Shown one piece after another: positions 22,481-33,378 of a stretch of 64,000 bases of DNA (within the stretch, counting starts at the first letter, position 1; each line of letters begins with the position of its first letter). The notes beneath the pieces were generated by a model, which was not told the DNA's origin, made no database searches, and saw only the letters and a program-made list of their open reading frames with translations. Made by a program: the position numbers and the translations under genes. The DNA is from Artemia franciscana (taxonomy: Eukaryota; Arthropoda; Branchiopoda; Anostraca; Artemiidae), in NCBI RefSeq assembly GCF_032884065.1, contig NW_027063379.1, forward strand, positions 496,001-560,000, read 5' to 3'.

Positions 22481-22765
22481 TTAATGTTAGTTATACAGCA
22501 AGCAATTTTGCTTACAATTTCGCAATGACAGCAAGTTTTACAGCTTCCAATTTTGGTAGTCGAAAACAATACCTTTTTTTAATGTTAGTTTTACAGCAAG
22601 CAATTTTGCTAACAATTTCGCAATTACAGCAAGTTTTATAGCTTCCAATTTTGGTAGTCGAAAACAATACTTTTTTTATGACAATTTTACAACAAGCAAT
22701 TTTGGTTACAATTTCGTAATTACAGCTACCAATTTTGATAGTCGAAAATGATACTTTTGTTGACT
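22391..22765. repeat. Subterminal ~95-bp tandem repeat, four units
   Basis: A unit containing acagcaagcaattttgct, caatttcgcaat and ccaattttggtagtcgaaaa is repeated four times, decaying to the right. The right TIR has a single unit. Such subterminal repeats often serve as transposase binding sites; here that role is only inferred. Confidence 0.8.
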
Positions 22766-23266
22766 ACCAAAATTGGATTTATGTCGTATAATCAAAATAA
22801 GAGTTGTGTTACAATATTTCTGAGGTCAGTCTACCCAGTGCTTAATTTAGAAATCCGGGTTGATTCGGGATATATAAGATGAACCAAAAGTTAGAAGAGG
22901 CAGAGCTATTGTGATTAGTCTTTGATGTACATCATATTGCTATCTTTCGTTGAAGTCATTTTACCTGAAGTTGTATATGAAGTAAGAAAATAAAATTATT
23001 GTCAATAATTGTGTTTGTCTGCAAGTCAAGGTATAGATACAGTTCCTATTGTCTACTGGTTCGTTCCCAAGGGAATCTGCCCATCTCGGCAGACCTGAAC
23101 ATCGTGATAATGATTTCATCTCCACGGTTATAGAGACTTGCCAATAGAACCCTCCTAATCTATGTTTCTCAACTATAAGGCTCCCATACCACAAACAACT
23201 TAAACTATAATTTAAGTCTTTCATATAAAGTTTGTTAGATTTCTTGTAGTTTACGGTTTGCTTATA
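22766..23266. other. Internal spacer of TIR element
   Basis: AT-rich DNA with no supported gene. A minus-strand frame covering 22961-23401 looks like a chance opening. Confidence 0.4.
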
Positions 23267-23426
23267 AAGTCTACTTGATTTCTTATATAGTTTTCTGAAA
23301 AAAAAGTATAAAAAATTTGACTTAATATCACTAGCAAAACCAAAGAAAAAAACTGAGCCTAAAGAAGAACAAATAACAACAAGATCCGGCCGGGTTGTCA
23401 AAAAACCAGATAAATTAGATTATTAA
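23267..23426 (+). pseudogene. Integrase-type C-terminal tail remnant
   Basis: About 52 codons ending in TAA (23424-23426). The text is Lys-rich and ends with T-R-S-G-R-V-V-K-K-P-D-K-L-D-Y. Short phrases of the form R-S-G-R-x-V-K-x-P close the Pol or integrase proteins of many gypsy-type and related elements. It may be a relic of the element's own integrase-like transposase or of a nested retroelement. It is too short to decide. Confidence 0.4.
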
Positions 23427-24595
23427 TAAAAGAGAAATAAAAATCTATCAGTCCTGGATAAAATAAAGGAAAAAAAATTATAATCCAAATTCACCGTGAG
23501 CTAATAGTTGGTAGTTAGTGCGGATACTACTTACGAACTTCATTTGAGTTCGTAAGCCGTATCTGTTCGATTTCCCAATTACAATTTCTTCATTACTTCA
23601 ACCCATATTGTACCAACCAACTCTATCCAGAATGTACAATACTCGTACATTTTTTTTAATAAATTCGAATAAAAACATAATAAAGAATATAAAGAAAACC
23701 AGAAATTTATTAATTGACTGTTAATAGGCAAACATCATCATAGGGTATAAGAAAAAAATTATTTGTTGATAAAATTGAGGTATGATTCATAGAGTTGATT
23801 TGATTTTTTTTGTGGCGTAACTCGATGTATTTATTGATAGCGTCGGGTTATGACTCAAAGAAAGTTGACTTAATTTTTTTGCTCCGCGCCAAGAGATCAC
23901 TCCGTAATAAGAATCCCTAGATAAAAAAGGGTACTTTTCAGAAAAATTTGATAAACTCCGATTGAAAAATTCGCCTGCTTCATCAAAAAGGATTCAGTAT
24001 TTTGAGTAAGTCCCAAAACTATTTTATTTAACAAGAATAACGAAAAAAAAAAAATTTGCTACTAATTTGTTACTATAGTCTATCGCAATAATAATTCCTT
24101 AACGCAAAAGCTTATTAACACAATTATAACTAACACCTACCCTATAGGAATCGCTGTCACTTTATATACAATAAAGAAAAAAAATAAAATATTGCAAAAC
24201 ATAAAGCTTATAGAGATAACCATCAAATAATAGTAAATAAAAACTCATTAGTAGCCTGAACAAAAATATTATTATAAATAGTCAAGTGACAACAAGCGTC
24301 TTCGTAAACTGTAGTCATAGCCAAACTTGTTCTAATTTACCTTGCAATTTTATAATTGTCATACTCCTTTCGGGCATATTCTTGGTTCGCCTCCCTACTA
24401 TTAAAAAGATTTAGTGGCTTCGAATAAATTAACTTGTAGCTAAAAAAACGACATTAACATAGCCATAACTTGCAATATCTAACAGACATTCATACTTGGC
24501 ATCAAATCTACTTCATCCTCCCGGCGGTATCAAGATCGCACTTAAATATTTTTTTAAAATATTATTTTCTTATATCTTTTCTTTTCTCCGTGACT
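23427..24595. other. Internal spacer of TIR element
   Basis: AT-rich, with stops in all frames and no recognised similarity. It may contain intron sequence of the captured gene, because the exon-like cargo follows. Confidence 0.4.
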
Positions 24596-24799
24596 ATGGC
24601 AAAGGGAATTATAGATACAGAATTTATTTCAATTATTCATGCCAAGGAAAATATAATATATTCGGCCGCTATGTTAGTCCAAGATGAAAACAGTAAAGAA
24701 ATACACGCAGAAAGCTGGGAGCTTTTCTTAAAATTGGAAGAAGAGGAAAAAGCCATTTGGCTGCCCATTTTGCCAGCCAAATGGCTGGCTAAAATTTAG
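24596..24799 (+). CDS. Unrecognised 67-codon ORF before the exchanger fragment
   Basis: The ATG at 24596 opens a short acidic frame with a Glu/Lys-rich second half. Its last residues (I-W-L-P-I-L) resemble the text before TM5 in sodium/calcium exchangers, in a different frame from the main cargo, so it could hold a frameshifted extension. It ends in a TAG inside a region with a perfect 12-bp hairpin (24752-24763 with 24774-24785). Confidence 0.3.
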   Translation: MAKGIIDTEFISIIHAKENIIYSAAMLVQDENSKEIHAESWELFLKLEEEEKAIWLPILPAKWLAKI

Positions 24800-24809
24800 T
24801 CTAAAAAAA

Positions 24810-25592
24810 ATGGTTGAAGTTTGGGAAGGGGTCTTAACCGTTTTGCTGTTCCCCTTACTGGTGATTTTGGCAGATCTCACAGAGAAGAGAGGTAGTCCTT
24901 GCTTGAAACCTATCAAAGTCAATCAACTCAACGATGACCAAATCGAAATCGATGATCAAAACGGAAATCAAATCAGAGATGAACCAAGACTTCAGCAATC
25001 AGTTGAGGTTATATTGATTCTGATATTTAACTCCATGTTTGTACCGTGGCTGTGGCTAATAGAAGGAATAACAGAACCTGGCATGATCACTTTCAATGAA
25101 CGTTTCATTTTCGTTCAAGTAAACTGTAACTTAATTGTAAATGTACACAGAATAAATGGTCATGACGGCGACGTCTCGGTGAGACGCAGGTCGCTGCAAC
25201 AGACGGCCAAGTTTGGGATGGATTTTTTGGGTGGTGAACAAATCCTCAGTTTTAATCACCAAGTAGGCAAAATTAGTGTTACAATTCCAATTTTGATGAC
25301 AGAGCGTAATTTCAACCGTTTCTTCGAAATCGAGCTCTCTGAGCCAGGAGCAGGGGCTACAATCGGTCCAATGCCTAGAATGGTTGTCTCGATCAAACAT
25401 GATGATGCATTCGAACTTCTGAAGAATCGAAGACGGACTCCGACTTCGACGGATCTGAGGGAGTTTCGAATTCATAATGAAACATTCTTCAGTCGGTTAC
25501 GTGATGCCGTCATTGTAAACGACGGGGATTCAAAACATGCAACTGCATTTGACTGGTTTATCCACGTCTTTGCAGTTGTCTGGAAAGTATGA
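24810..25592 (+). pseudogene. Captured sodium/calcium exchanger (NCX/Calx) fragment
   Basis: The frame has 260 codons. Residues 2-22 (V-E-V-W-E-G, then a Leu/Phe/Pro/Val run) match the end of the TM5 region of NCX exchangers, followed by a basic border. Residues 23-89 are a shortened cytosolic loop. Residues 90-196 resemble one Calx-beta domain (G-H-D-G-D-V-S-V, then T-A-K-F-G-M-D-F), but the acidic Ca2+-binding cluster expected near residue 163 is absent. Residues 226-260 match the loop end and TM6 start (F-D-W-F-I-H-V-F-A-V-V-W-K). Family members move Na+ and Ca2+ across the plasma membrane; this piece lacks both transport repeats. The coding text stops at GTATGAG, a splice donor-like sequence, so it is probably genomic DNA that includes an exon and its border. 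Whether it is transcribed is unknown. Confidence 0.65.
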
Positions 25593-26013
25593 GAAATAAT
25601 TTTGTCTTATTTTTAGCTTGGAGTGAAATTAGCATTACTGATTCTTCTTACTTTTAAAAAAATGATTGAAATGATCAAGATGTCATATTATCAAGATTTT
25701 TGGTTATTAATTAACGTTTGTACAAAATGCTCTCTTATCTAAAATTGTCTCTGGGTCTAAAATAGTGTGCTAACATCATCTACCTTTAGAGTACATACCT
25801 AAAAAGGGCTGAAAAAATCTTAAAATTACGATTTTTTAATGAAAGTTGTTTATAAAATACTATGCTTGACAAATTCTTGCTTTAGAAAATTTATGAGAAT
25901 CATGTGTGTATGTGGTTAAGCCACACAAAAGGTATTAGCTTTAATGTTGCTCAACAAAAACCATTAATATATGAGAACTTAACATTCAGGAAACAAAAGT
26001 TAAGTTTCCTAAA
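25593..26013. other. Internal spacer of TIR element, possibly captured intron
   Basis: AT-rich non-coding DNA after the donor-like GTATGAG at the end of the exchanger fragment. No gene seen. Confidence 0.4.
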
Positions 26014-26231
26014 AAAAGGTATTGTTTTCGACTACCAAAATTGGAAGCTGTAAAACTTGCTGTAATTGCGAAATTGTACGCAAAATTGCTTGCTGTGAAA
26101 CTTGTGCCAAAAAGTAAAACTTTGTTTTGCTTTTGTAAAACTTTTGTTTGAAATCATCTAAAGTGAACGAAATAAGAGACTTGGTTTTGGGTTCCAAAAG
26201 GGGGGGGGGGGTTGCTGGTCCATATGTTACA
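26014..26231 (-). repeat. Right terminal inverted repeat
   Basis: Reverse complement of the left end, with a G-run at 26200-26211 matching the left C-run and the terminal GTTACA. It includes one subterminal unit. Confidence 0.9.
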
Positions 26232-26235
26232 CTGC
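26232..26235. repeat. Right target-site duplication (CTGC)
   Basis: CTGC directly after the element, equal to 22261-22264. From 26236 on, the sequence matches copy A again. Confidence 0.8.
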
Positions 26236-28180
26236 CTGTTACCTGGTAGCTGTCTCCCTTTAATGTCTTGGGCTGTTACTGCCAGTAACTACTTGCTTTT
26301 TCTGCCTTTAGTGCGTTTTTTTTATGTTAATTTTTACGAAATTCTGAAGTATGCTAAAAAATTTATGAGTTGCTGTAGTAACTGCCGTTACTGCCTGCAG
26401 TGCCTTTAGTGGTGAAAATTGTATGAGTTTCTGTAGTAAATGCCTTTACTGCAGTAACTGTAGTAGTAATACTTACTGTGATTGTACAAGTATTTACAGT
26501 AGAAACTGCATTTTTTTATGTTAATTTCGTTTTATTTTATTTTTTATGAAATGCTGAAGCATACTGAAAATTGTATGAGTTGCTGTAGTAAATGCCTTTA
26601 CTGCAGTAACTGTAGTAGTAATACTTACTGTGATTGTAGTAGTATTTACAGTAGTAACTGCATTTTTTATGTTAATTTTGTTTTATTTTAATTTTTATGA
26701 AATGCTGAAGCATACTGAAAATTTTATGAGTTCCTGTAGTAACTGCCTTTACTGCCTGCAGTGCCTTTAGTGGTGAAACTTTTATCAGTTGCTGTAGTAA
26801 ATGCCTTTACTGCATTAACTGTATTAGTAATACTTACTGTGATTGTAGTAGTATTTACAGTAGTAACTGCATTTTTATATGTTAATTTTGTTTCATTTTA
26901 ATTTTTATGAAATGCTGAAGCATACTGAAAATTGTATGCGTTGCTGTAGTAAATTCCATTACAGCAGTAACTGTAGTAGTAATACTTACTGTGATTGTAG
27001 TAGCATTTACAGTAGTAACTGCATTTTTATATGTTAATTTTGTTTTATTTTAATTCTTATGAAATGCTGAAGCATACTGTAAATTGTACGAGTTGCTGTA
27101 GTAAATGCCTTTACTGCAGTAACTGTAGTAGTAATACTTACTGTGATTGTAGTAGTATTTACAGTAGTAACTGCATTTTTTTTATGTTAATTTTGTTTTA
27201 TTTTATTTTTTATGAAATGCTGAAGCATACTGAAAATTGTATGAGCTGCTGTAGTAAATGCCTTTATTGCAGTAACTGTTGTAGTATTTACAGTAGTAAC
27301 TGCATTTTTTTATGTTAATTTTGTTTTATTTTATTTTTTATGAAATGCTGAAGCATACTGAGAATTGTATGAGTTGCTGTAGTAAATGCCTTTATTGCAG
27401 TAACTGTTGTAGTATTTACAGTAGTAACTGCATTTTTTTAAGTTAATTTTGTTTATTTTAATTTTTATGAAATGCTGAAGCATACTGAAAATTTTATGAG
27501 TTGCTGTAGTAAATGCCTTTTCTGCGGTTGCTGTAGTAAATGCCTTTACTGCAGTTACTGTAGTAGTAATACTTACTGTGATTGTAGTAGTATTTACAGT
27601 AGTAACTGCATTTTTTTATGTTAATTTTGTTTCATGTTAATTTTTATGAAATGCTGAAGCATACTGAAAATTGTATGAGTGGCTGTAGTAACTGCCTTTA
27701 CTGCCTGCAGTGCCTTTAGTGGTGAAAATTTTATGAGTTGCTGTAGTAAATGCCTTTACTGCAGTAACTGTAGTAGCAATTCTTACTGTGATTGTAGTAG
27801 TATTTACAGTAATAATTGCATTTTTTTATGTTAATTTTGTTTTATGTTAATTTTTATGAAATCCTGAAGTATATTGAAAATTGTATGAGTTTCTGTAGTA
27901 ACTGCCTTTATTGCCTTCAGTGCCTTTAGTGGTGGAAATTTTATGAGTTGCTGTAGTAAATGCCTTTACTGCAATTTCTGTAGTAGTAATACTTACTGTA
28001 ATTGTAGTAGTATTTACAGTAGTAACTGCATTTTTTGTATGTTAATTTTGTTTTAAGTTAATTTTTATGAAATCCGGAAGTATACTGAAAATGAAATGAG
28101 TTGCTGTAGTAACTGCCTGCAGTGCCTTTAGTGCATTTGTTTTTGTTAATTTTCATGTAATGCTGAAGTATTCCGAAGTA
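26236..28180. repeat. GCTGTAGTAA-type higher-order minisatellite, copy B
   Basis: Same minisatellite as 1820-3290 but about 440 bp longer, with extra long-block units around 26900-27450. Copy number changed after the two copies separated. The array begins just right of the TIR element. Confidence 0.85.
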
Positions 28181-29285
28181 TTTTATGACTTTCTGAAATA
28201 AAAAATAATTAAAAATTAAATTAAGACTTATTGTTTATTGTAGCTTGTTTTATAGCTAGATAAGTCACATCGGTTGTAGTTTGGCCGCACCCTCCCCCCC
28301 GGAAAATAACATTCCTCACCGATTTTAGCTGTTCGTGGGAAATACCCCCGTGGAAAATACGTCTGGTAAATACCGATAATTACTGTAATTACTGGAAAAT
28401 ACACCCTCAAACTTGGAAAATAAAGCTGCCCTAATTTCACAATTTTATTTGAGATTTTAATTTCCATTGGGGGGAGGAATTTAGTACATGTATTATACAC
28501 CACTCACTCACGTTTACGCCGTGTAAAACTCGAGAACAAACTGACTTCTTTGCTAGTTTCTTTCTGCTTAGCGCTAGACAAGACAAAGACAAGTAACAAA
28601 ATACATGGGAAATATATAATTTGGGCTATATATTTGCAAATAAGAGAGGGGATGGGGTAAATTGTTTGGACAGTTTGAAGTGAGTACGTACAAAAATTCA
28701 CCTATAGGGGTATGAAAAAAGAAATATACATAAGAAAAAAAACTTGTCATGACAAACACTAAATAATACATTAACAATTACTCACAAACGATTAATACAC
28801 CCCAACAGAAAATCTAGGACTGACTCAGATCGCTATCTGAATCTGCCTTCTAAAACATCCGTCTTATCACATATCTGAAAAACTCCTTAACGTTTGGAGG
28901 ATATAACTGCTGCTGGACGAAATAGGAACGCGAAGAAAGTACTTAAAAATTTGAAAACGACCGACGGAATTTGTTAAAGTTCTGACATGGTCAAAATTTT
29001 TAAAGCCAACCAAGTGTTTTTTTGTGTCAAATTGAAATTTAATTCTAGGAAACCGTGCATAGAACTTTCTCAACTTCTCTTTTTCAACACATTTATTGTT
29101 AGTGACCTTAATACTCGAATTAAGGTCCCAAATTCAAGTTAAAGGTACTTGAGAGGTGCACTGGGAAAGATTGAATCTGGGCCAACCTGAATTTCAGAAT
29201 CGGAAGGTAACCCTCCCTCTGGAAATATTTACCCTCAATATCCTGGTTGAAGCAAGAAGAACTTTCGTGTAGTTTTTACAATTTT
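28181..29285. other. Non-coding DNA before the env C-terminal part, copy B
   Basis: Counterpart of 3291-4389 with few changes and a shorter C run. Nothing in it is supported as a gene. Confidence 0.5.
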
Positions 29286-29289
29286 TTGG

Positions 29290-29746
29290 AGCGAATAGTC
29301 CTATTTCTATTAGATGCTTGAAAGAGAATCAATATAATAAAACATTTTCGAATAGATTAATAGTAAATATTCCAGACGAATGGTCAGTTACCTTTGAATA
29401 CTTTAGAATAAATGAGGAATTCTTTAGTTATAATTTATATAATATATCCGCCAATCTCAATAATTTAACAATGGACTTCCAAAGTGTTATTTTGGAGATT
29501 TTAGGAAACAGTTCAAATTTAATAAATACTTTTATAGATTTTGAAAATTCTGCAGTTCCAAATTTTAAATGGAAGGAAGGGATTAGTTCTTTTAGCATTC
29601 CAATATCAGAATTAAATGAAATGAGCAGAGATATTTCTAATAAGACTAGAGAAAAGAAAATTGTTGCCACTGGCATTTCAATCAAGACTTTGGTTATTAT
29701 CGCCTTATTTATATTTGTAGGTTTTCTAAGCTGGAGACTAAAATAA
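29290..29746 (+). pseudogene. env: Env-like protein, C-terminal part with membrane anchor (unit 1)
   Basis: Second copy of the env anchor fragment at 4390-4882. From about residue 33 of the ORF on it is almost identical, including the hydrophobic segment and basic tail. It lacks 27 bp near 29360 that copy A keeps. It is the expected 3' continuation of the env N-terminal part at 18974-20470, now 8.8 kb away because of inserted DNA. With both parts in the same orientation and the LTR next, this looks like one split gene. Confidence 0.6.
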
Positions 29747-30346
29747 ATATGGTATAAATTGCTTGCTGAAAGAGCATCAAATTTGCCCTTATACTGATCA
29801 CGACAATTGAATAAAATTGCTAGTAGTTTAGGCTCTTTATTTGCGTAATGAAAAATACAAAATCAATTCCACTTCACTCAATAACAACTGTTAGCTTTAG
29901 ACTCTTTCAGGCTATCAATTAAGAAGTGTTTATTCTTGTAAGAAAGATTCGAAATCCCTTAAAAATGCTATAAAGGCACATATGGCTGTCATAAGGGAGC
30001 TGCAATCATTTGTTCTTAGTTTAATTAACCAATAATAATGATATTGAAGCCGAAGAGTTGATAAAATTTACACAAGAGACCCTTCATATATATAAATTTT
30101 TTTTAACTGTTCAACTGCTATGATAACTTAGCCTCTCAAATTGTATTGTTTGGATTTTACGTCATTTAATTTACATGTATATTAGTGATATTTATTTAAA
30201 CGTTTATTATTTGCGATTATATAACTTGTTGTGATTTATACGACAGGTTAAGTGAAATAGCAGTAATATTTATTTTATTTTTTTTACCATTGGTTATAGA
30301 ATGTTCTCTAAAATAAATAAATAAAGAAAAAATAATAAAAAAAAAT
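29747..30346 (+). other. 3' untranslated stretch with polypurine tract (unit 1)
   Basis: Counterpart of 4883-5475. It ends in an extended A-rich run before the TGT of the second LTR. Confidence 0.5.
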
Positions 30347-31107
30347 TGTCTAACAATCAATTATTGTTATTTTTTTCTTTTTTTCTCTTCTTCTCTTCGG
30401 ACGCAAGCTTAGTAGAAAGGAGCGGAATTGTAAGAATCTTGTTATTAGGTTTATGGGTTGTTTACCAGGGATTAATCTCTTCTTGGTATAGCCTTGGAAA
30501 TGTTTGTTTGTACGAATTGATTCTTGCTAAATAACAAGTGCGAATTGTAAACAAGGGTTGTATAGAAGGACGAGAGGATTTTGGAAAAAAGTTAGTTGGG
30601 GTTGGTACTTTGGCGAGTGTGGGTAGCTTTGCTTAGATGTGAGTAGAATAATTTGTTCCTTCTCAATCTCATAATGTTAATTTACTAGTTTCCACTGCGT
30701 GACATGAGTCTTGCTGATATAATTTAAATACCTTGGAACATTTTGTTCGCTCACATATTAGTTAGTAGTTAGTTTATTTTAATATCTTAAACGTCTCATT
30801 TCAGTACGAAGACTACGCAAGATTGTACTTATATTACAAGTTATAGAACTTTTGATTTTCTTTTATTATCTTTTTAAAACGAGACTATTAAAAACCAAAA
30901 ACCAAACTTCTTTTAAAAATAAAACCTTTTCTCTTTTTTAACTCTTGTGTTGTGTTAACTTTATCTCAAGTATTAGGTACAAGTTATTTCTAGGACTTCT
31001 TATATATTTATTTATCTTCTGATGTATTTATTAACCGGCAGAGTTTGGATGTCTCCACGCTACTCGAACTATTGTTAATTCTCCAGACTTTGTTTAAACT
31101 GGTTATA
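30347..31107 (+). repeat. LTR, copy 2 (shared between unit 1 and unit 2)
   Basis: About 761 bp, TGTCTAAC to GGTTATA, near-identical to 5476-6228. It closes unit 1 and opens unit 2. Confidence 0.75.
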
Positions 31108-31110
31108 AAA

Positions 31111-31125
31111 TGGTGGCAGCGACGG
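31111..31125 (+). promoter_or_regulatory. Candidate primer binding site, unit 2
   Basis: TGGTGGCAGCGACGG three bases after the LTR, identical to unit 1. Confidence 0.6.
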
Positions 31126-31456
31126 AGATAAAACCCTACTCCTAATGAAATTTATAAAATTCATTTAACATTAAAAAAAATTTTACGCTTCGCTTAAAAG
31201 TCCAAGACAGGAATCTTTGTTATTTCTATGTACAATGATTGTCTTTTCTTCTATATATACGGTACAATGCTTGTCTTTTCTTCTATATATTACCTTCTTT
31301 TTACTTTTTCGCATGCTATTGATTTTTTTTGCATAATTGCTTGCTATTTGCACGTTTGTTCTTTTTTTAGATATATATAATAAGACTACTTATTGTAAGA
31401 CTTCTTCTTGTGGTTTCCAGTAAAGATTATTCACTCAGTTCCGGGTGTCTATAAAA

Positions 31457-32601
31457 ATGTCTTTACCTAGTGTCGAAATTAAAAATAATGATCCAGGAGG
31501 TTCTAGTTTACCCCAGCCTCCTGTATTTCAACATGTAGCCTATAGTACTATTGACCCTTTTTCTACAATTAAAAGGTTAGTAAGACCGTCACAAATTAGC
31601 CTATGGTTAAGGGATCTCCAAAGAGTCGGTAGGTTAATGGGAATTAGCGAGTCAATTATGATCGAAAAGTATGCAGCTTTAATGTCGGACGAGCCATTTA
31701 GTACTTATTATGAAAAATATGTTGACGCGACAAATTTTGCAAGCTTGAAAGAGTCTCTGTGTTCGGCTTTTCTCGACAAAATAACAACCGCTGAAGAATT
31801 ACAACATATAATGATAATTAAAGAAGAGCCAAATGAACCTATAGTAAAATTTCTCATGAGAATTACGGGTGAATTCGAGGGATATGCTTCCTTGGTTAAA
31901 CAAATCGCGGGCACTGAAAACCTCTTCTTGGGAATTGATATTTTGAAGCAACAAGCATTTGAACAAGGATTGCATGATGGCATTCGTAGGTTCATTCGTG
32001 AAAGAGGGGCTTGTGAGAATAAAAGTGAATCATTTAAAAGGGCTAAATTATACGAAGAAATTAACGGTATAACGGCAGGAATTTCCTCCCTATCTGCTGC
32101 CACTCATTCTACCATTCATGATAGTCGGGGTCCAATATTCTAAACCAGAGGAAATAATTTTAGGTCCAGAAACTTCCAGTCCGGGTATAACACCAACCCA
32201 TACAGGGGCCGTGGAAATTACTATTCAAACTTCAATGCTGGGTCGTATAACGGTTCCTCAAATAGAGGGAATTTCAGGAGAGGACATCCTTGAATATTTC
32301 TGTCTCCAGGTCAGCATTACAGGAGAAACAGAAGGTATAGCTACAGAGGGTACCCTAGACAAAATTTTCAAGAAAGTGTGCCACTTGGTTCCAATAATGA
32401 TTCAATACAGAATAATAGTGGTAATTTTGGCGTTCCAAACGCTAATGCATCCAATCAATAGACGCTAGTAATCAGCAAGTTTCAAGGAAAAGTGTTTTTT
32501 GTGTTTTGTGCAAGTCTGATACACATCACCCTTACAGTTGTGAAATAGTTTTAAAGGGACGTAGAGCAATTGAGCAAGAAAATGCTAATCAGAGAAACTA
32601 G
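31457..32601 (+). pseudogene. gag: Gag of LTR retroelement, unit 2
   Basis: The ATG at 31457 gives 228 residues of capsid-like text to the TAA at 32141-32143, the stop shared with unit 1. This copy has the intact frame where unit 1 lost a base near 7184. The same frame then gives the Arg/Gly/Asn-rich region and, after a one-base deletion near 32452, the CCHC knuckle (Cys-X2-Cys-X4-His-X4-Cys, about 32500). It ends at TAG 32599-32601. Gag would coat and package the element RNA. Confidence 0.8.
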
Positions 32602-32604
32602 ATA

Positions 32605-32925
32605 AGACAATGACTTCAGAAGAGTATTCTTTGGCAACTATTAATAGTAAATCTCTTCAAAAACTTTCGTTTGTTAGTTTTCAAAAAAAATCCTCTGAAT
32701 TATTTCCATTGTTTAACAAGATAATTATTTGTGGTGTAGAATATAATTCCTTTTAAGACAGTGGCTCAGAGAAGTCACTCATATCGATGAGACTCATATC
32801 GATTATTACGTATATTACGAAGGTTACCTCCTCCTCAATACCTAGCTCGCAAACAGTATAACTGTCATTTGTAATAGCCAGCTTTCATATTACATACCTC
32901 AATAATATGAATGGATAAAGATTTA
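32605..32925 (+). pseudogene. Aspartic protease fragment, unit 2
   Basis: Keeps the expected Asp-Ser-Gly-Ser catalytic loop (32757 on), preceded by the same TAA as unit 1. Truncated at the border with the zinc-finger module. Confidence 0.6.
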
Positions 32926-33378
32926 ATAACATAAAATATTATGTCTAACTTTTAAAAAAACCGTTTAGTAAATACACGAAAAAAAACATTAACAAGGAAA
33001 AAACAATTCATCTTAAAACAATTCAATTATAAGTTCCGAAGAGAACTTTAAACTAATATTACAGACTACAATTGTGTAAAAATGCCAATTTTTACCAATC
33101 TAGTGGTGCTAATGTGGAAATTCTTTTTTGGATTACATTTATGTTTTGTAAAACTTTGTTTGTATTTAACAAAAACCATACGCAATATGATTAGAGACAG
33201 ATGGCCCCTATTCGTTGACGTGTACAAAAAAAAGTGAACGGCATGAGATTCTTCTGATCTTGGCGGCCAGAAAAGGAAATGACATGGAGAGCCTCATTGT
33301 TTTTCGGCTGTTTGATAATCGTACGATTCACCACAAATGTCATGAGGAGAGCGACGCAAGAACGTTCGCAATGTAAGT
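32926..33378 (+). other. Unrecognised sequence before the zinc-finger module, copy B
   Basis: Counterpart of 8046-8498. Small indels disrupt the 103-codon frame of copy A, which speaks against that frame being a gene. Confidence 0.35.

Larger units (their letters stand above)
22265..26231. mobile_element. TIR DNA transposon, 3,967 bp, non-autonomous, with gene cargo
   Basis: The element starts TGTAACATATGGACCAGC and ends with its reverse complement. The inverted repeats extend about 215 bp with few mismatches. The empty site in copy A and a 4-bp CTGC duplication define it exactly. No transposase is visible; the only trace is a short integrase-tail-like peptide at 23267-23426. It carries subterminal tandem repeats on the left and a sodium/calcium exchanger fragment on the right. 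TGT...ACA ends with a 4-bp duplication suit elements moved by integrase-like transposases such as Ginger, but that is inference. Confidence 0.9.

Noticed and set aside
22961..23401. 146-codon minus-strand frame in the TIR element
   Set aside because: It lies opposite the integrase-tail-like peptide, is low in domain-like features and has no recognisable similarity; not accepted as the transposase.
25131..25475. 114-codon minus-strand frame over the exchanger fragment
   Set aside because: It is a shadow of the plus-strand frame that carries the recognisable NCX features.
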